Assembly: GCF_018598225.1 (NCBI RefSeq)
Contig: NZ_JAHESF010000006.1
Coordinates: 202,635-266,634 of the forward strand
Length of the DNA: 64,000 nt
Source of the DNA: Chryseosolibacter histidinae
GTDB taxonomy: Bacteria > Bacteroidota > Bacteroidia > Cytophagales > Cyclobacteriaceae
Direction of reading: 5' to 3'
The position numbers and the translations under genes were made by a program. The notes under the pieces were generated by a model, which was given only the letters and a program-made list of their open reading frames with translations, was not told where the DNA came from and ran no database searches. Shown here in pieces: positions 8,669 to 17,175 of this stretch. Each line of letters opens with the position of its first letter. Within the stretch, counting starts at the first letter, position 1.

Positions 8669-9865
8669 GTGAAATACGACATCATTATCGTTGGCGGCGG
8701 AATTGTAGGACTGGGCACGGCGCTGAACCTCATCAACAGCAATCCCAGGTACAAGATCCTGGTGCTTGAAAAGGAGCCACAGCTGGCATCACACCAGACC
8801 GGCAACAACAGCGGCGTGATCCACTCAGGCCTGTACTATAAGCCGGGAAGCCTCAAGGCCCGCAACTGTATCCATGGCTACAACCTGCTGGTGGACTTCT
8901 GCCGCCAGAATGATATTCCTTTCGAGCTCTGTGGCAAGATCGTGGTAGCCACCGACGAGCAGGAACTTCCGTTGTTAAAAAATCTCTATGACCGCGGCCA
9001 CCAGAACGGCCTGAAGAATTTCAGAATGCTGCGCAGCGAAGAGCTGAAAGAATACGAGCCTCACGTAACAGGCCTGGCCGGATTTTTTGTTCCCCAAACC
9101 GGTATCGTAGACTATAAGGTGGTTGCCGAGAAATATGCCGAGCTGATCCGCCAGAAAGGAGGCGTGATCAACCTGGGTGAAAAGGTCACGGACATCAAGC
9201 TTGAATCCGCTGCCGTAACTGTGGTCACCACACGTTCCAGCTACAGCAGCTCGCTGATCGTCAATTGCGCCGGCCTCTACTCAGACAAGATCGCCAGGCT
9301 CACCACACCTGACCTCAATGTGAAGATCATTCCTTTCAGGGGCGAATACTACAAGCTGAAGAAAGACAAAGAATACCTGGTCAAGAACCTCATCTATCCT
9401 GTACCCGATCCGAACTTCCCTTTCCTGGGTGTTCACTTCACCCGCATGATGAAAGGTGGCGTCGAGGCTGGTCCCAACGCCGTGTTGGCTTTCAGTCGCG
9501 AAGGATATAAGAAATCAGACATCAACCTGGGCGAGCTGTCAGAGACCCTGGCATGGCCTGGATTTCAGAAAGTAGCCAGGAAATACTGGAAAACCGGGAT
9601 GGGTGAAATGTACCGCTCATTCTCGAAGGCAGCCTTCACCAAAGCCCTGCAGAAGCTGATCCCCGAGGTACGGGAGACAGACCTCGTTGAAGGTGGTGCC
9701 GGCGTACGCGCGCAAGCCTGCGATCGCACGGGAGGCCTGGTGGATGACTTCCTCATCGTTGAAAAACAGCAGGTGATCAATGTCTGCAACGCACCCTCGC
9801 CGGCGGCTACGTCTTCGTTAGCGATCGGAGAAACGGTGGCTGCGCTGGCGATGAAGAGAGTTTGA
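8669..9865 (+). CDS. lhgO: L-2-hydroxyglutarate oxidase / dehydrogenase LhgO
   Basis: FAD-dependent oxidoreductase of 398 aa that oxidises L-2-hydroxyglutarate to 2-oxoglutarate and feeds electrons to the quinone pool. GTG start directly before the Rossmann motif IIIVGGGIVGLGTALNL. Family marks: ASHQTGNNSGVIHSGLYYKPGS, IPFRGEYYKL, GVRAQACDRTGGLVDDF and the closing NVCNAPSPAATSSLAIGE (FAD-binding). Length and motifs match LhgO of E. coli and relatives, often annotated as YgaF. It removes a side product of central metabolism. No lysine or glutarate degradation genes are adjacent. Followed within 3 nt by a GTACGA repeat. Confidence 0.93.
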   Translation: MKYDIIIVGGGIVGLGTALNLINSNPRYKILVLEKEPQLASHQTGNNSGVIHSGLYYKPGSLKARNCIHGYNLLVDFCRQNDIPFELCGKIVVATDEQELPLLKNLYDRGHQNGLKNFRMLRSEELKEYEPHVTGLAGFFVPQTGIVDYKVVAEKYAELIRQKGGVINLGEKVTDIKLESAAVTVVTTRSSYSSSLIVNCAGLYSDKIARLTTPDLNVKIIPFRGEYYKLKKDKEYLVKNLIYPVPDPNFPFLGVHFTRMMKGGVEAGPNAVLAFSREGYKKSDINLGELSETLAWPGFQKVARKYWKTGMGEMYRSFSKAAFTKALQKLIPEVRETDLVEGGAGVRAQACDRTGGLVDDFLIVEKQQVINVCNAPSPAATSSLAIGETVAALAMKRV

Positions 9866-9868
9866 AAA

Positions 9869-9943
9869 GGTACGAGGTACGAGATACGAACTACGACAGC
9901 TCGGTGCATTCATCGTACCTCGTAATTCGTACCTCGTACCTTG
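9869..9943. repeat. GTACGA palindromic repeat, copy 1
   Basis: Left arm GTACGAGGTACGAGATACGA, a core like CAGCTCGGTGCATTCATC, right arm CGTACCTCGTAATTCGTACC. It begins just after the lhgO stop. Confidence 0.85.
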
Positions 9944-9975
9944 TAAATGTTAAGCGTTAGACCGCTGTACTTGGG

Positions 9976-10710
9976 CTAGAATATGCTCATCACGACTCCA
10001 CCCTGCAATCCCCACACATTTACCTGCTGGTAGTAGCGCTGAAATACGGCGCCGGCGGTGAGGTAGCCGTGAAGTTTGCCACGTTCGAAGAAGCCGTAGC
10101 GGAAGTGAGCACTGACCTCTTTGCGCGCTTCCGAACCACGATACTCGGCTACGCCACCCAGTTTGCCGAAAGGTTTGATCTGCACCCCTGCTGTCCACTC
10201 CGGATATGACTGTCGCATCTCATAAGCTTCAGTGATCACACCGCCCCCCACACGAACCGTAACATCCCTTGTGGTAATAAAGTTGAGCTGCAATACCTGC
10301 CATTCATTGGTGCGCAGGTGTTTGACGCCGTCGAAGTCTTCTTCAAGGATATAGTTGAATCTGAAATCGGTGGAGAACAACCCCCAGTTTGCACGCAGAC
10401 GCGGATTGGCGATATAATAACTGGATGGCTGCGCGGCTACCTGGAGCATGGCATCAAGCGAGATGATGGACGGGATCTCGCGCTTGCGGCTCACAGCATG
10501 CTGCTGGGCGTTGATCACTTCCACGAACATGAACTGAAAGAAGAAGTCGATCATAAAGCTACCGGAGCTACCGGATCCTCCGGAGGAGCCTCCGCTCCCG
10601 ATCTCGCGTGATCCTTTTGACTTGGATGCACTTTTGATCTCGTCGACCTGTGCCCGGGTTGTGCCGGCGAGCACCAGGAATACAAGGATGATGAGTAGAA
10701 TGCGGGTCAT
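9976..10710 (-). CDS. Outer-membrane beta-barrel-like protein with Gly/Ser linker
   Basis: A 244-aa exported protein: signal peptide MTRILLIILVFLVLAGTTRAQ, a low-complexity Gly/Ser linker around residues 37-51 (IGSGGSSGGSGSSGS), then alternating hydrophobic/polar strands that end in Phe (GVVMSIF), as in outer-membrane barrels. Long aromatic strands (WGLFSTDFRFNYIL, LHGYLTAGAVFQRYYQQ) support a barrel of about eight strands. I recognise no named family. It stands alone between two palindromic repeats with a possible -7 box at 10777-10784. Confidence 0.78.
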   Translation of the reverse strand: MTRILLIILVFLVLAGTTRAQVDEIKSASKSKGSREIGSGGSSGGSGSSGSFMIDFFFQFMFVEVINAQQHAVSRKREIPSIISLDAMLQVAAQPSSYYIANPRLRANWGLFSTDFRFNYILEEDFDGVKHLRTNEWQVLQLNFITTRDVTVRVGGGVITEAYEMRQSYPEWTAGVQIKPFGKLGGVAEYRGSEARKEVSAHFRYGFFERGKLHGYLTAGAVFQRYYQQVNVWGLQGGVVMSIF

Positions 10711-10776
10711 GGGGTACAGGTTTTAAGGGACCAAGCAACAATTTTGGAGCCAAAGTCTTGGAGATCAGGTATGCTG

Positions 10777-10784
10777 CGAAAGTA
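10777..10784 (-). promoter_or_regulatory. Candidate -7 box (TACTTTCG on minus strand)
   Basis: Matches TAnnTTTG at 7 of 8 positions, 66 bp upstream of the barrel protein start. Confidence 0.35.
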
Positions 10785-10824
10785 GAGATGATTGATTTCG
10801 GAGTTTTGTGCTTCGCATCATGAA

Positions 10825-10901
10825 AGGTACGGGGTACGAATTACGAGGTACGATAAATCCAGGATCGGGCATCGTACTTCGTATCTCGTACTTCGTACTT
10901 C
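10825..10901. repeat. GTACGA palindromic repeat, copy 2
   Basis: GTACGGGGTACGAATTACGA, core GATCGGGCATCG, then TACTTCGTATCTCGTACTTC. It ends 18 bp before the moeB start. Confidence 0.85.
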
Positions 10902-10918
10902 TTTACTAAATTGGCGTC

Positions 10919-12073
10919 ATGTCATTGACCTCCGAAGAGCTTAAACGATATAGCCGTCACCTGGTTTTGCAGGAGTTTGGGATGGCGGGGCAATTGAAAC
11001 TGAAGCATGCGCGGGTGCTGGTGGTGGGCGCTGGCGGTCTGGGCTCGCCGGTATTACTTTACCTGACAGCAGCCGGCATCGGCACCATTGGTATTGCAGA
11101 CCATGATACCATAGACATCTCCAACCTGCAGCGACAGGTACTGTTCATCACAGCATCGGCAGGCGAAAGCAAGGCGCTGGCTGCGGAGAAAAGATTACAA
11201 CAGCTGAATCCGCTCGTGAGCTTCCGGGTACATCCTGTAAAGCTCACCTCGCAGAATGCACTTGACATCCTCAAAGATTATGATGTGGTGGTGGATGGCA
11301 CCGACAATTTTGCCACCCGTTACCTGCTCAACGATGCCTGTGTGCTGCTCGACAAACCCCTGGTCTATGGCTCTATCCTGAAGTTCGAAGGGCATCTGGC
11401 GGTGTTCAATTGCCCAAAAAGTGACGGAAGCCGAAGTCCCAATTACCGCGATCTTTTTCCGGAGCCTCCTGCCCCCGGAAGTGTGCAGAACTGCGAAGAT
11501 GCGGGTGTCATTGGCGTGCTGCCAGGCATTATCGGCACCATGCAGGCCAACGAAGTCATTAAAATAGTGACAGGCACAGGCGAACCCCTGGCTGGTAAAC
11601 TGCTGATCTTTGACAGCAATTCCATGGAACAGACCCTGATCACCGTACCTGGCAGGAATTCCCGGAACGCCATTAAAACTTTAATCGATTATGATGATTT
11701 TTGTGGCATAAGTCCGGATAAAAATAAATCTTTGGACGTAAAACAAACCCAAAACATGAAAGAGATCACCGTACAGGAATTGAAAAAGCTTAAGGATTCA
11801 GGAGCTGATTTTCAGCTGATCGATGTACGTGAGCCCCATGAGTACGATATCTGCAATCTCGAAGGAGAACTGATCCCGATGTCAGAGATACCCTATAATG
11901 TCGACAAAATTTCGAAGGATAAACAAGTAGTGATCCACTGTCGCAGCGGCAAACGTAGTGGCGACATGCTCTTGTGGCTCGAGAAGAACCACGGCTTCAG
12001 CAACCTCTACAACCTCAAGGGTGGCGTACTGGCCTGGGCCAAAGAGATCGACCCGACCTTTCCAACGTATTAA
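10919..12073 (+). CDS. moeB: MoeB/ThiF-type adenylyltransferase fused to rhodanese
   Basis: E1-like enzyme of 384 aa that adenylates the C-terminal Gly of a sulfur-carrier protein (MoaD or ThiS), with a C-terminal sulfurtransferase. Residues 1-260: ATP site GAGGLGSPV (~38-46), DTIDISNLQRQVLF, VVDGTDNFATRYL, and GVLPGIIGTMQANE. Residues 280-384: rhodanese with the persulfide Cys341 in VIHCRSGKRSG. The two CxxC zinc pairs of E. coli MoeB are absent: NYRD replaces CYRC, and no pair follows at ~245. The same MoeB-rhodanese layout is known in eukaryotic MOCS3/Uba4. An internal ATG at 11756 could start a free rhodanese. No other molybdopterin or thiamin gene is in the window. Start ATG 10919 follows a repeat. 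Confidence 0.92.
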   Translation: MSLTSEELKRYSRHLVLQEFGMAGQLKLKHARVLVVGAGGLGSPVLLYLTAAGIGTIGIADHDTIDISNLQRQVLFITASAGESKALAAEKRLQQLNPLVSFRVHPVKLTSQNALDILKDYDVVVDGTDNFATRYLLNDACVLLDKPLVYGSILKFEGHLAVFNCPKSDGSRSPNYRDLFPEPPAPGSVQNCEDAGVIGVLPGIIGTMQANEVIKIVTGTGEPLAGKLLIFDSNSMEQTLITVPGRNSRNAIKTLIDYDDFCGISPDKNKSLDVKQTQNMKEITVQELKKLKDSGADFQLIDVREPHEYDICNLEGELIPMSEIPYNVDKISKDKQVVIHCRSGKRSGDMLLWLEKNHGFSNLYNLKGGVLAWAKEIDPTFPTY

Positions 12074-12078
12074 ATTAA

Positions 12079-12147
12079 GTACGAGGTACGAAATACGAGG
12101 TACGGCAGCTCGATCTGCATTCATCGTATTTCGTACTTCGTATCTCT
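12079..12147. repeat. GTACGA palindromic repeat, copy 3
   Basis: Arms GTACGAGGTACGAAATACGA and CGTATTTCGTACTTCGTATC around the core GGCAGCTCGATCTGCATTC. It lies between the convergent moeB and metZ ends. Confidence 0.88.
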
Positions 12148-12152
12148 TCAGA

Positions 12153-13334
12153 TTACTTTCCTGAAACTTCTATCGCCTGCTGCACATCGGCAATGATGTC
12201 TTCAATGTGCTCGAGCCCTACAGCAATGCGGATCAATCCTGGCGTAATACCTACCGCGCCACGCTCGGCATCGGTAAGCTTCGAATGCGTGGTTGACGCC
12301 GGGTGAATGGCGATGGTCCTTGTATCTCCAAGGTTCGGGGTATGCGAGATCATCTTCAGCGCATTCAGGAATTTACGTCCCTGGTCGAGTCCTCCTTTTA
12401 TTTCAAAGGTCACAAGCCCGCCTCCTGCGCTCATCTGCTTTTTCGCCAGCGCATGCTGCGGATGTGAGGGCAGGTAGGGATATTTAACCTTCAGCACATC
12501 TTTATGCTTTTCGAGGTACTGAGCCAACGCCAGCGCATTCTGGCAGTGACGATCCATACGCACCGCCAGCGTCTCCAGGCTTTTCGACAGAATCCATGCA
12601 TTAAAGGGCGACATCGAAGGCCCTGTGTGCCGCGCAAAAAAACGGATCTCCTTGATCAGCTCTTTTGTGCCGAGGATCGCTCCCCCGATCACGCGGCCCT
12701 GGCCATCCATGAACTTGGTGGCGGAATGGGTCACAATATGAGCTCCCCATTTGGCGGGGTTCTGAATATATGGCGTTGCAAAGCAGTTGTCTACATTCAG
12801 GATGAGGTTGTGCTTCTTCGCCAGCTTGCCCAGCCACTCCAGGTCTATGATGTCAAGCGCGGGGTTGGAAGGGGTCTCCACAAAGATCATCCGGGTATTC
12901 GGCTGGATCTTGGCTTCCCACGTTTCCGGCTCATTCACATCGGCATAAGTATGCGTAATGCCTACCTTGGGGAAGATGGTATTCAAAATCTGGTGCGTGG
13001 ATCCGAACACGGAACGGCAGGCCAGCACATGATCGCCACTCTTCAAAAGCGCCGCCATGCTGGCATACATCGCCGCCATGCCCGATGCGGTAGCGATACC
13101 ATCTTCGGTACCCTCCATCGTACAGAGCTTCTCGATCAGCTCGTTGGTATTGGGATTGGAGTAACGGCTGTAGATGTTGCCGGTGATCTCATCGGCAAAC
13201 ATGGCCCTCGCCTGCTCTGCATCGTCAAATACAAAGCTCGAGGTGAGGTAAACGGGAACAGCGTGCTCGCGGAATGAAGAACGTTCGTGCTGCTGGCGGA
13301 TGGCATCCGTCTCAAAGTGTTTTTTCTTGCTCAT
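12153..13334 (-). CDS. metZ: O-succinylhomoserine sulfhydrylase (Cys/Met metabolism PLP enzyme)
   Basis: PLP enzyme of 393 aa in the Cys/Met metabolism family. PLP lysine is Lys207 in HSATKFMDGQGRVIGG; substrate and PLP sites YSRYSNPN, ASGMAAMYAS, ETPSNPALDIID and VDNCFATPY are all present. The DGQGRVIGG form after the lysine is the MetZ-type signature, favouring direct sulfhydrylation of O-succinylhomoserine to homocysteine over cystathionine gamma-synthase. It is the last gene of a three-gene minus-strand unit: Na+ symporter, OsmC, metZ, with 6 nt separating it from osmC. Substrate preference (succinyl or acetyl ester) cannot be settled by eye. Confidence 0.9.
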   Translation of the reverse strand: MSKKKHFETDAIRQQHERSSFREHAVPVYLTSSFVFDDAEQARAMFADEITGNIYSRYSNPNTNELIEKLCTMEGTEDGIATASGMAAMYASMAALLKSGDHVLACRSVFGSTHQILNTIFPKVGITHTYADVNEPETWEAKIQPNTRMIFVETPSNPALDIIDLEWLGKLAKKHNLILNVDNCFATPYIQNPAKWGAHIVTHSATKFMDGQGRVIGGAILGTKELIKEIRFFARHTGPSMSPFNAWILSKSLETLAVRMDRHCQNALALAQYLEKHKDVLKVKYPYLPSHPQHALAKKQMSAGGGLVTFEIKGGLDQGRKFLNALKMISHTPNLGDTRTIAIHPASTTHSKLTDAERGAVGITPGLIRIAVGLEHIEDIIADVQQAIEVSGK

Positions 13335-13340
13335 CGGGAA

Positions 13341-13763
13341 TCAGGGGGCAACAATCTCAAAACTATAGGTAACCTTGGCGGTTTTCTCCAGGGTCTTGGC
13401 TACTGAACAATATTTATCTACGGCAAGGCTCACCGCTTTATCGGCCTTGTCTTTGTCAAGGTTGCCGAAAAGTTTATAGTGGGCGTGAACTTCGGTGAAG
13501 AGCGATGGGATGGCTCCCTGCTCCCGCTCGCCGGTCACGGTAACCTTGATATCTTTCAGGTCCTGCTTCTGTTTCTTTAAAATATTCACCACGTCAATGG
13601 CGCTGCATCCGCCCATGGCAGCCAGCAGCATTTGCATGGGACGCATTCCCTGGTTGGTACCTCCGATGTCGGGCGATGCATCGATGTGCACACTGTTACC
13701 ATTCTCATTGGCAGCCTCGAAGTGGAAGGCGTCATTCAATCGTTTTAACTCTATCTTGATCAT
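13341..13763 (-). CDS. OsmC family peroxiredoxin-like protein
   Basis: OsmC/Ohr-fold protein of 140 aa. ATG 13763 gives the usual family start (MIKIELKRLNDAFHFEA); a longer upstream extension has no family similarity. The core GMRPMQMLLAAMGGCSAIDVV carries one expected Cys; the second is in VDKYCSVAKTL. These two cysteines are the thiol pair that reduces organic hydroperoxides in the family. The start overlaps the end of the upstream symporter gene by 32 nt, and metZ follows after 6 nt, so the three are co-transcribed and may be translationally coupled. The link to metZ suggests a sulfur or oxidative-stress context. Confidence 0.9.
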   Translation of the reverse strand: MIKIELKRLNDAFHFEAANENGNSVHIDASPDIGGTNQGMRPMQMLLAAMGGCSAIDVVNILKKQKQDLKDIKVTVTGEREQGAIPSLFTEVHAHYKLFGNLDKDKADKAVSLAVDKYCSVAKTLEKTAKVTYSFEIVAP

Positions 13764-15141
13764 GTTTTTCGTTCTTCGGCCATAAGAGACTTCCTCCCAC
13801 AACACTCAGCACGCTTACCACCGTTGCCGGGATCAGACTGGGCCAGGAGGTCTCGCAAAATTCAAAGATAATCCAAGTAAGCATACCAAGCACCATCCCC
13901 GCCAACGCTCCTCCCCGGCTTGTACGCTTCCAGTAGAGTCCAAACGTTAAAGGAGCAAATAAGGATACAAGGCTCAGGATAGAAGACTCTCCCACCAGCT
14001 CATAGATGTTAGACCGCATGCACGCCATGACGGTGGCCAGCACACTGAAGATAAGTACGGATAAACGCGTGAGGATCAGCAACTGCCTGTCTGAATAGCG
14101 GTGCCTGGCCAGGGGCTTCACCACGTTCTCTGAAAAGATCGCGGCCGGCGCCAGAATAGCCGAGCTCGTGGTGCTCATGATGGCCGACAGCAGCGAGCCG
14201 AAGAACATGATCTGCACCGGCAATGTGGTGTGCATCAGCACCATGCTGGGAAGCGCGAGCTGCGTATCGCCGTTGATCTGGTCCGGATACAGGTGCCTGG
14301 TGCAAAGACTGATGAAAAGCGGAAGCATGGCAATGGTCATGTAAAGGGCTGCAGCCAGGTAACACGAGCGGACTGCCGTGTGCACCGAGTTGGAAGACAT
14401 GGACCGCTGGAACACATCCTGCGAGGGAATAGAGCCAAGCCCCAGCACGCACCAGGCCGCCACATACGCAGCGATCTCTTTGACCTCGAAGGCCGGCAGG
14501 AATCGGAAGCTCTCCCTGGGCATCTCCGAGATAACCGTGCTCACACCGCCAGCCTTCACGGCGAGGATGACCGCCACGATCAGCAGCCCTGCAATGATGA
14601 TGATGGTCTGTATAAAATCGGTAATGGTGATGGCCCACATACCACCAATGTACGTGTAAACAGTCACCACCACGGCGCTGATCACCACTCCCTCCCACAC
14701 CGCGATGCCCGTGACCACGTTCAGGATCAGTCCCATGGCCACCAACTGCGCGGCGATATAACCAATGTAGGGAGGCGCGAGGAAAATGCTGGCCACAAGC
14801 TCCGTGGTCTTGCCATATTTCACTTTGAAAAAATCGCCAAGGGTGAGCAGGTTCATGTTGTACAGCCTGCGAACGTAGAACATGCCGAACAATACCAGGC
14901 AGAACGAAGCACCGAAAGGGTCTTCGATCACGGCATACAATCCACCCTTGAGGAACTCGGAAGAAGCCCCGAAGACGGTTTCGGAGCCGAACCAGGTGGC
15001 GAACATAGCCGAAGAACTTAGCAATAGCGGAAGGCTTCTGCCCGCCAGCATGTAGTCATCAGAGGTCTTTACTCTCCGGGATGCCCATACGCCCACCAGG
15101 ATGGTCAGTACCAGGTAAGCAATGATGGAGAGTAATAACAA
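13732..15141 (-). CDS. Sodium:solute symporter (SSS family)
   Basis: A 469-aa inner-membrane symporter with about 13 hydrophobic helices. N-terminus MLLLSIIAYLVLTILVGVWASRR with DDYMLAGRSLP, ATWFGSETVFGASSEFLKGG and TLGDFFKVKYG are hallmarks of the SSS family (PutP/PanF type). The middle WCVLGLGSIPSQDVFQRSMS and late AIMSTTSSAILAPAAIFSENV also match. The substrate is unknown; relatives carry proline, pantothenate, monocarboxylates and sugars. The gene starts the operon with osmC and metZ. It ends inside the osmC start region. Confidence 0.9.
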   Translation of the reverse strand: MLLLSIIAYLVLTILVGVWASRRVKTSDDYMLAGRSLPLLLSSSAMFATWFGSETVFGASSEFLKGGLYAVIEDPFGASFCLVLFGMFYVRRLYNMNLLTLGDFFKVKYGKTTELVASIFLAPPYIGYIAAQLVAMGLILNVVTGIAVWEGVVISAVVVTVYTYIGGMWAITITDFIQTIIIIAGLLIVAVILAVKAGGVSTVISEMPRESFRFLPAFEVKEIAAYVAAWCVLGLGSIPSQDVFQRSMSSNSVHTAVRSCYLAAALYMTIAMLPLFISLCTRHLYPDQINGDTQLALPSMVLMHTTLPVQIMFFGSLLSAIMSTTSSAILAPAAIFSENVVKPLARHRYSDRQLLILTRLSVLIFSVLATVMACMRSNIYELVGESSILSLVSLFAPLTFGLYWKRTSRGGALAGMVLGMLTWIIFEFCETSWPSLIPATVVSVLSVVGGSLLWPKNEKHDQDRVKTIE

Positions 15142-15206
15142 TTCGGCTTTACTTTAATGAAAGGGTTAAAGTAAAAACAACAGCGCTATTAATTCAAGCG
15201 GGCCGT

Positions 15207-16091
15207 TTATTTTTTCTGGCCGAACTGGAAGGTACGGGTCACGTTGAAGCCAAAGTGGATGTCACCGTCGGCAAAGTCTCCGTCCGTTTGCGTGATGAAG
15301 GCGCGTTCTGTGAGGCCCCGCGTGTTGGTGAACACGAGCTGAAATACGTGGCCACCGGTCTCGATGTCGACACCAATGCCGAACGTGTTGTTGTAAGGAC
15401 TGTTTTCAGGAACGTCGAGGCGGTAGTAATATTCCGAGGTGAATGCCACACTCTTTGTCACCTTGATCCTGCCACCTACTCCCAGGGCGAGCTGGTCATT
15501 CTTCTCGATGAGTTGGGTTACAGCATTGCGGTGAACAAGTGTTGGCATGAGCTGCAGTGAAAGGCCTGGTGTGATCTTGCGGGCGATAAGTAGCTGCCCT
15601 ACGTATGACAGGCGGTCAATATTTTCGAAGCCGTCGGGTGCAGCATTCTTCTTGGGCGAGAACTGGTAAGCAGCGCCGCCGAGCAATACCATGGTAAATG
15701 GCATGTTACGCGAGCCCTTGCTCTGCCGCATCACTTTGTATTTGAAGTAGCCGTCCGAGGTCTTGTCAACCGAGTTGCGGCCTATGCTTACACTGAGGTT
15801 GTCTGTGATGCCGTAATCGAGGCCGTAACGCACATAGGCCTGGTCAAGCCCGAACATCTCATATGCCCCTCCGTTGATCGGACCGAACCTGTGCGCAAAA
15901 ATGAACTCGAGTGTGCTCTTGGGTTTTGTTTCCACCGTATGCCCGTTCACCAGGCGGGTACCTTTGAAGGTCTGAAACGCGTAGTCAGTGTCTGACTGTT
16001 GGCTTTGTTCCAGTTCTTTCATGAGATCATCCTGCGCAGCAACAGATAATGCAAACATCAATACAGACAAAGACAGTACAAGTTTTTTCAT
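15207..16091 (-). CDS. DUF5777 family beta-barrel protein
   Basis: A 294-aa exported protein: signal peptide MKKLVLSLSVLMFALSVAAQ, then the DUF5777 pattern (FQTFKGTRLVNGHTVETKP, LEFIFAHRFGPINGG, MFGLDQAYVRYGLDYGIT, LSVSIGRNS) and alternating strands typical of an outer-membrane barrel (VFQLVFTNTRGLTERAFIT). Function unknown. It is the last gene of a four-gene operon and overlaps the preceding yceI-like gene by 4 nt (ATGA). The combination with a heme-type lipoprotein and YceI proteins suggests a quinone or electron-transfer related envelope function; that is inference. Confidence 0.88.
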   Translation of the reverse strand: MKKLVLSLSVLMFALSVAAQDDLMKELEQSQQSDTDYAFQTFKGTRLVNGHTVETKPKSTLEFIFAHRFGPINGGAYEMFGLDQAYVRYGLDYGITDNLSVSIGRNSVDKTSDGYFKYKVMRQSKGSRNMPFTMVLLGGAAYQFSPKKNAAPDGFENIDRLSYVGQLLIARKITPGLSLQLMPTLVHRNAVTQLIEKNDQLALGVGGRIKVTKSVAFTSEYYYRLDVPENSPYNNTFGIGVDIETGGHVFQLVFTNTRGLTERAFITQTDGDFADGDIHFGFNVTRTFQFGQKK

Positions 16092-16627
16092 ATTGGTTTA
16101 TACGTAAATTCTACTCTAACCTCGATCTCTTCAGCGATATTCTGCCACACCAGCTGGGGAATGGTGATACTGTAGTCCACCAGCTTCACCATGAACTTCG
16201 ACTTCACCACCGCTTTACCTCCTGTAAATTCTATGGTGCCGGGGATCTCCACATCTTTGGTTACGCCGTGGATGCTGAGCTTGCCCACCGCCTTTACTTT
16301 CTGCTCACCCGGATTGCCCGCCTTGAAGCCTACAAGCTTTCCCTGAAAAGTGGACTTCGGAAATTTTTCGATCTCCATGTACTTCTCATTGAAGTGCTCA
16401 CGCATCAGCGACTTGGCAAATTTAAAATCTTTTATCTTGACAATGTAAACAAGGTCTCCGCTGCCGGCATTAAAAAGGCTGCCCACCATGTTGTTCACCG
16501 CCTCGATATCTTCGATGGCGGCGTCAGAATAAAAGGAGATCTGACCCTTCTCTGATGAAAACTTCTGAGCATGCAGGCTAACTCCCAGCCCGATGCCTGC
16601 AATGATAAGCAGGGTTGTTTTATTCAT
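16088..16627 (-). CDS. YceI family periplasmic lipid-binding protein (second copy)
   Basis: A 179-aa YceI protein. Start ATG 16627 gives a signal peptide (MNKTTLLIIAGIGLGVSLHAQ). The fold is a lipocalin-like barrel that binds isoprenoid chains in studied members. Marks: FYSDAAIEDIEAVN, KFAKSLMREHFNEKYME, KFPKSTFQGKLVGF, VGKLSIHGVTKDVEIPGTIEF. It is a tandem paralogue of the upstream gene (same MREHFNEKYME/MQEHFNEKYME and STFQGK segments). It overlaps the DUF5777 gene by 4 nt and sits 7 nt after its paralogue. Confidence 0.92.
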   Translation of the reverse strand: MNKTTLLIIAGIGLGVSLHAQKFSSEKGQISFYSDAAIEDIEAVNNMVGSLFNAGSGDLVYIVKIKDFKFAKSLMREHFNEKYMEIEKFPKSTFQGKLVGFKAGNPGEQKVKAVGKLSIHGVTKDVEIPGTIEFTGGKAVVKSKFMVKLVDYSITIPQLVWQNIAEEIEVRVEFTYKPI

Positions 16628-16634
16628 TAATGGT

Positions 16635-17171
16635 TTACTGCGGCTTGTATGAAAAGTCAACGGTAACCTCCACCTGTTCCGCGATGTTCTGCCATAACAG
16701 CTGCGGAATAGTGATCTTGTAATCTTCCAGCTTCACCATGAATTTCGATTTCATCACCAGCTTGTTATCCTGCTTTTCAATGGTGCCCGGGATCTCCACA
16801 TCCCGCGTAACGCCATGAATGGTCAGCTTCCCTGCGGCCTTCACCTGCTGAACACCCTTGCCATTGCTGTCAAATCCCGAGATCTTGCCCTGGAAGGTAG
16901 ACTTGGGGTACTTGTCTGATTCCATATACTTTTCGTTGAAGTGCTCCTGCATCAGCGATTTCTTAAACTGAAACCCGTTGATGGTGATGGAATAAACGAT
17001 CTCACCGCTCTCGCTGTTAAAAATACTGGAAACCTTCTTGTTCTCAGCCGTGATATCCTCGATGGCAGCATGGGAAAAAAAGGAAACGTTAGCTTTCTCC
17101 AGGGAGTACTTCTGCGCTACGGCGCTCACCCCCATCACACCTAGTACCAGTACGAATACGGATCTTATCAT
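16635..17171 (-). CDS. YceI family periplasmic lipid-binding protein (first copy)
   Basis: A 178-aa YceI protein with signal peptide MIRSVFVLVLGVMGVSAVAQ and the family segments FFSHAAIEDITAENK, FQFKKSLMQEHFNEKYME, KYPKSTFQGKISGF and GKLTIHGVTRDVEIPGTIE. Close tandem paralogue of the next gene, probably by local duplication. It is second in the operon, 4 nt after the cytochrome-like gene. YceI proteins in other bacteria bind polyisoprenoids such as quinone side chains in the periplasm. Confidence 0.92.
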   Translation of the reverse strand: MIRSVFVLVLGVMGVSAVAQKYSLEKANVSFFSHAAIEDITAENKKVSSIFNSESGEIVYSITINGFQFKKSLMQEHFNEKYMESDKYPKSTFQGKISGFDSNGKGVQQVKAAGKLTIHGVTRDVEIPGTIEKQDNKLVMKSKFMVKLEDYKITIPQLLWQNIAEQVEVTVDFSYKPQ

Positions 17172-17175
17172 TGGG

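Noticed and set aside
12504..13277. 257-codon plus-strand ORF
   Set aside because: Antisense to metZ, no recognisable domains.
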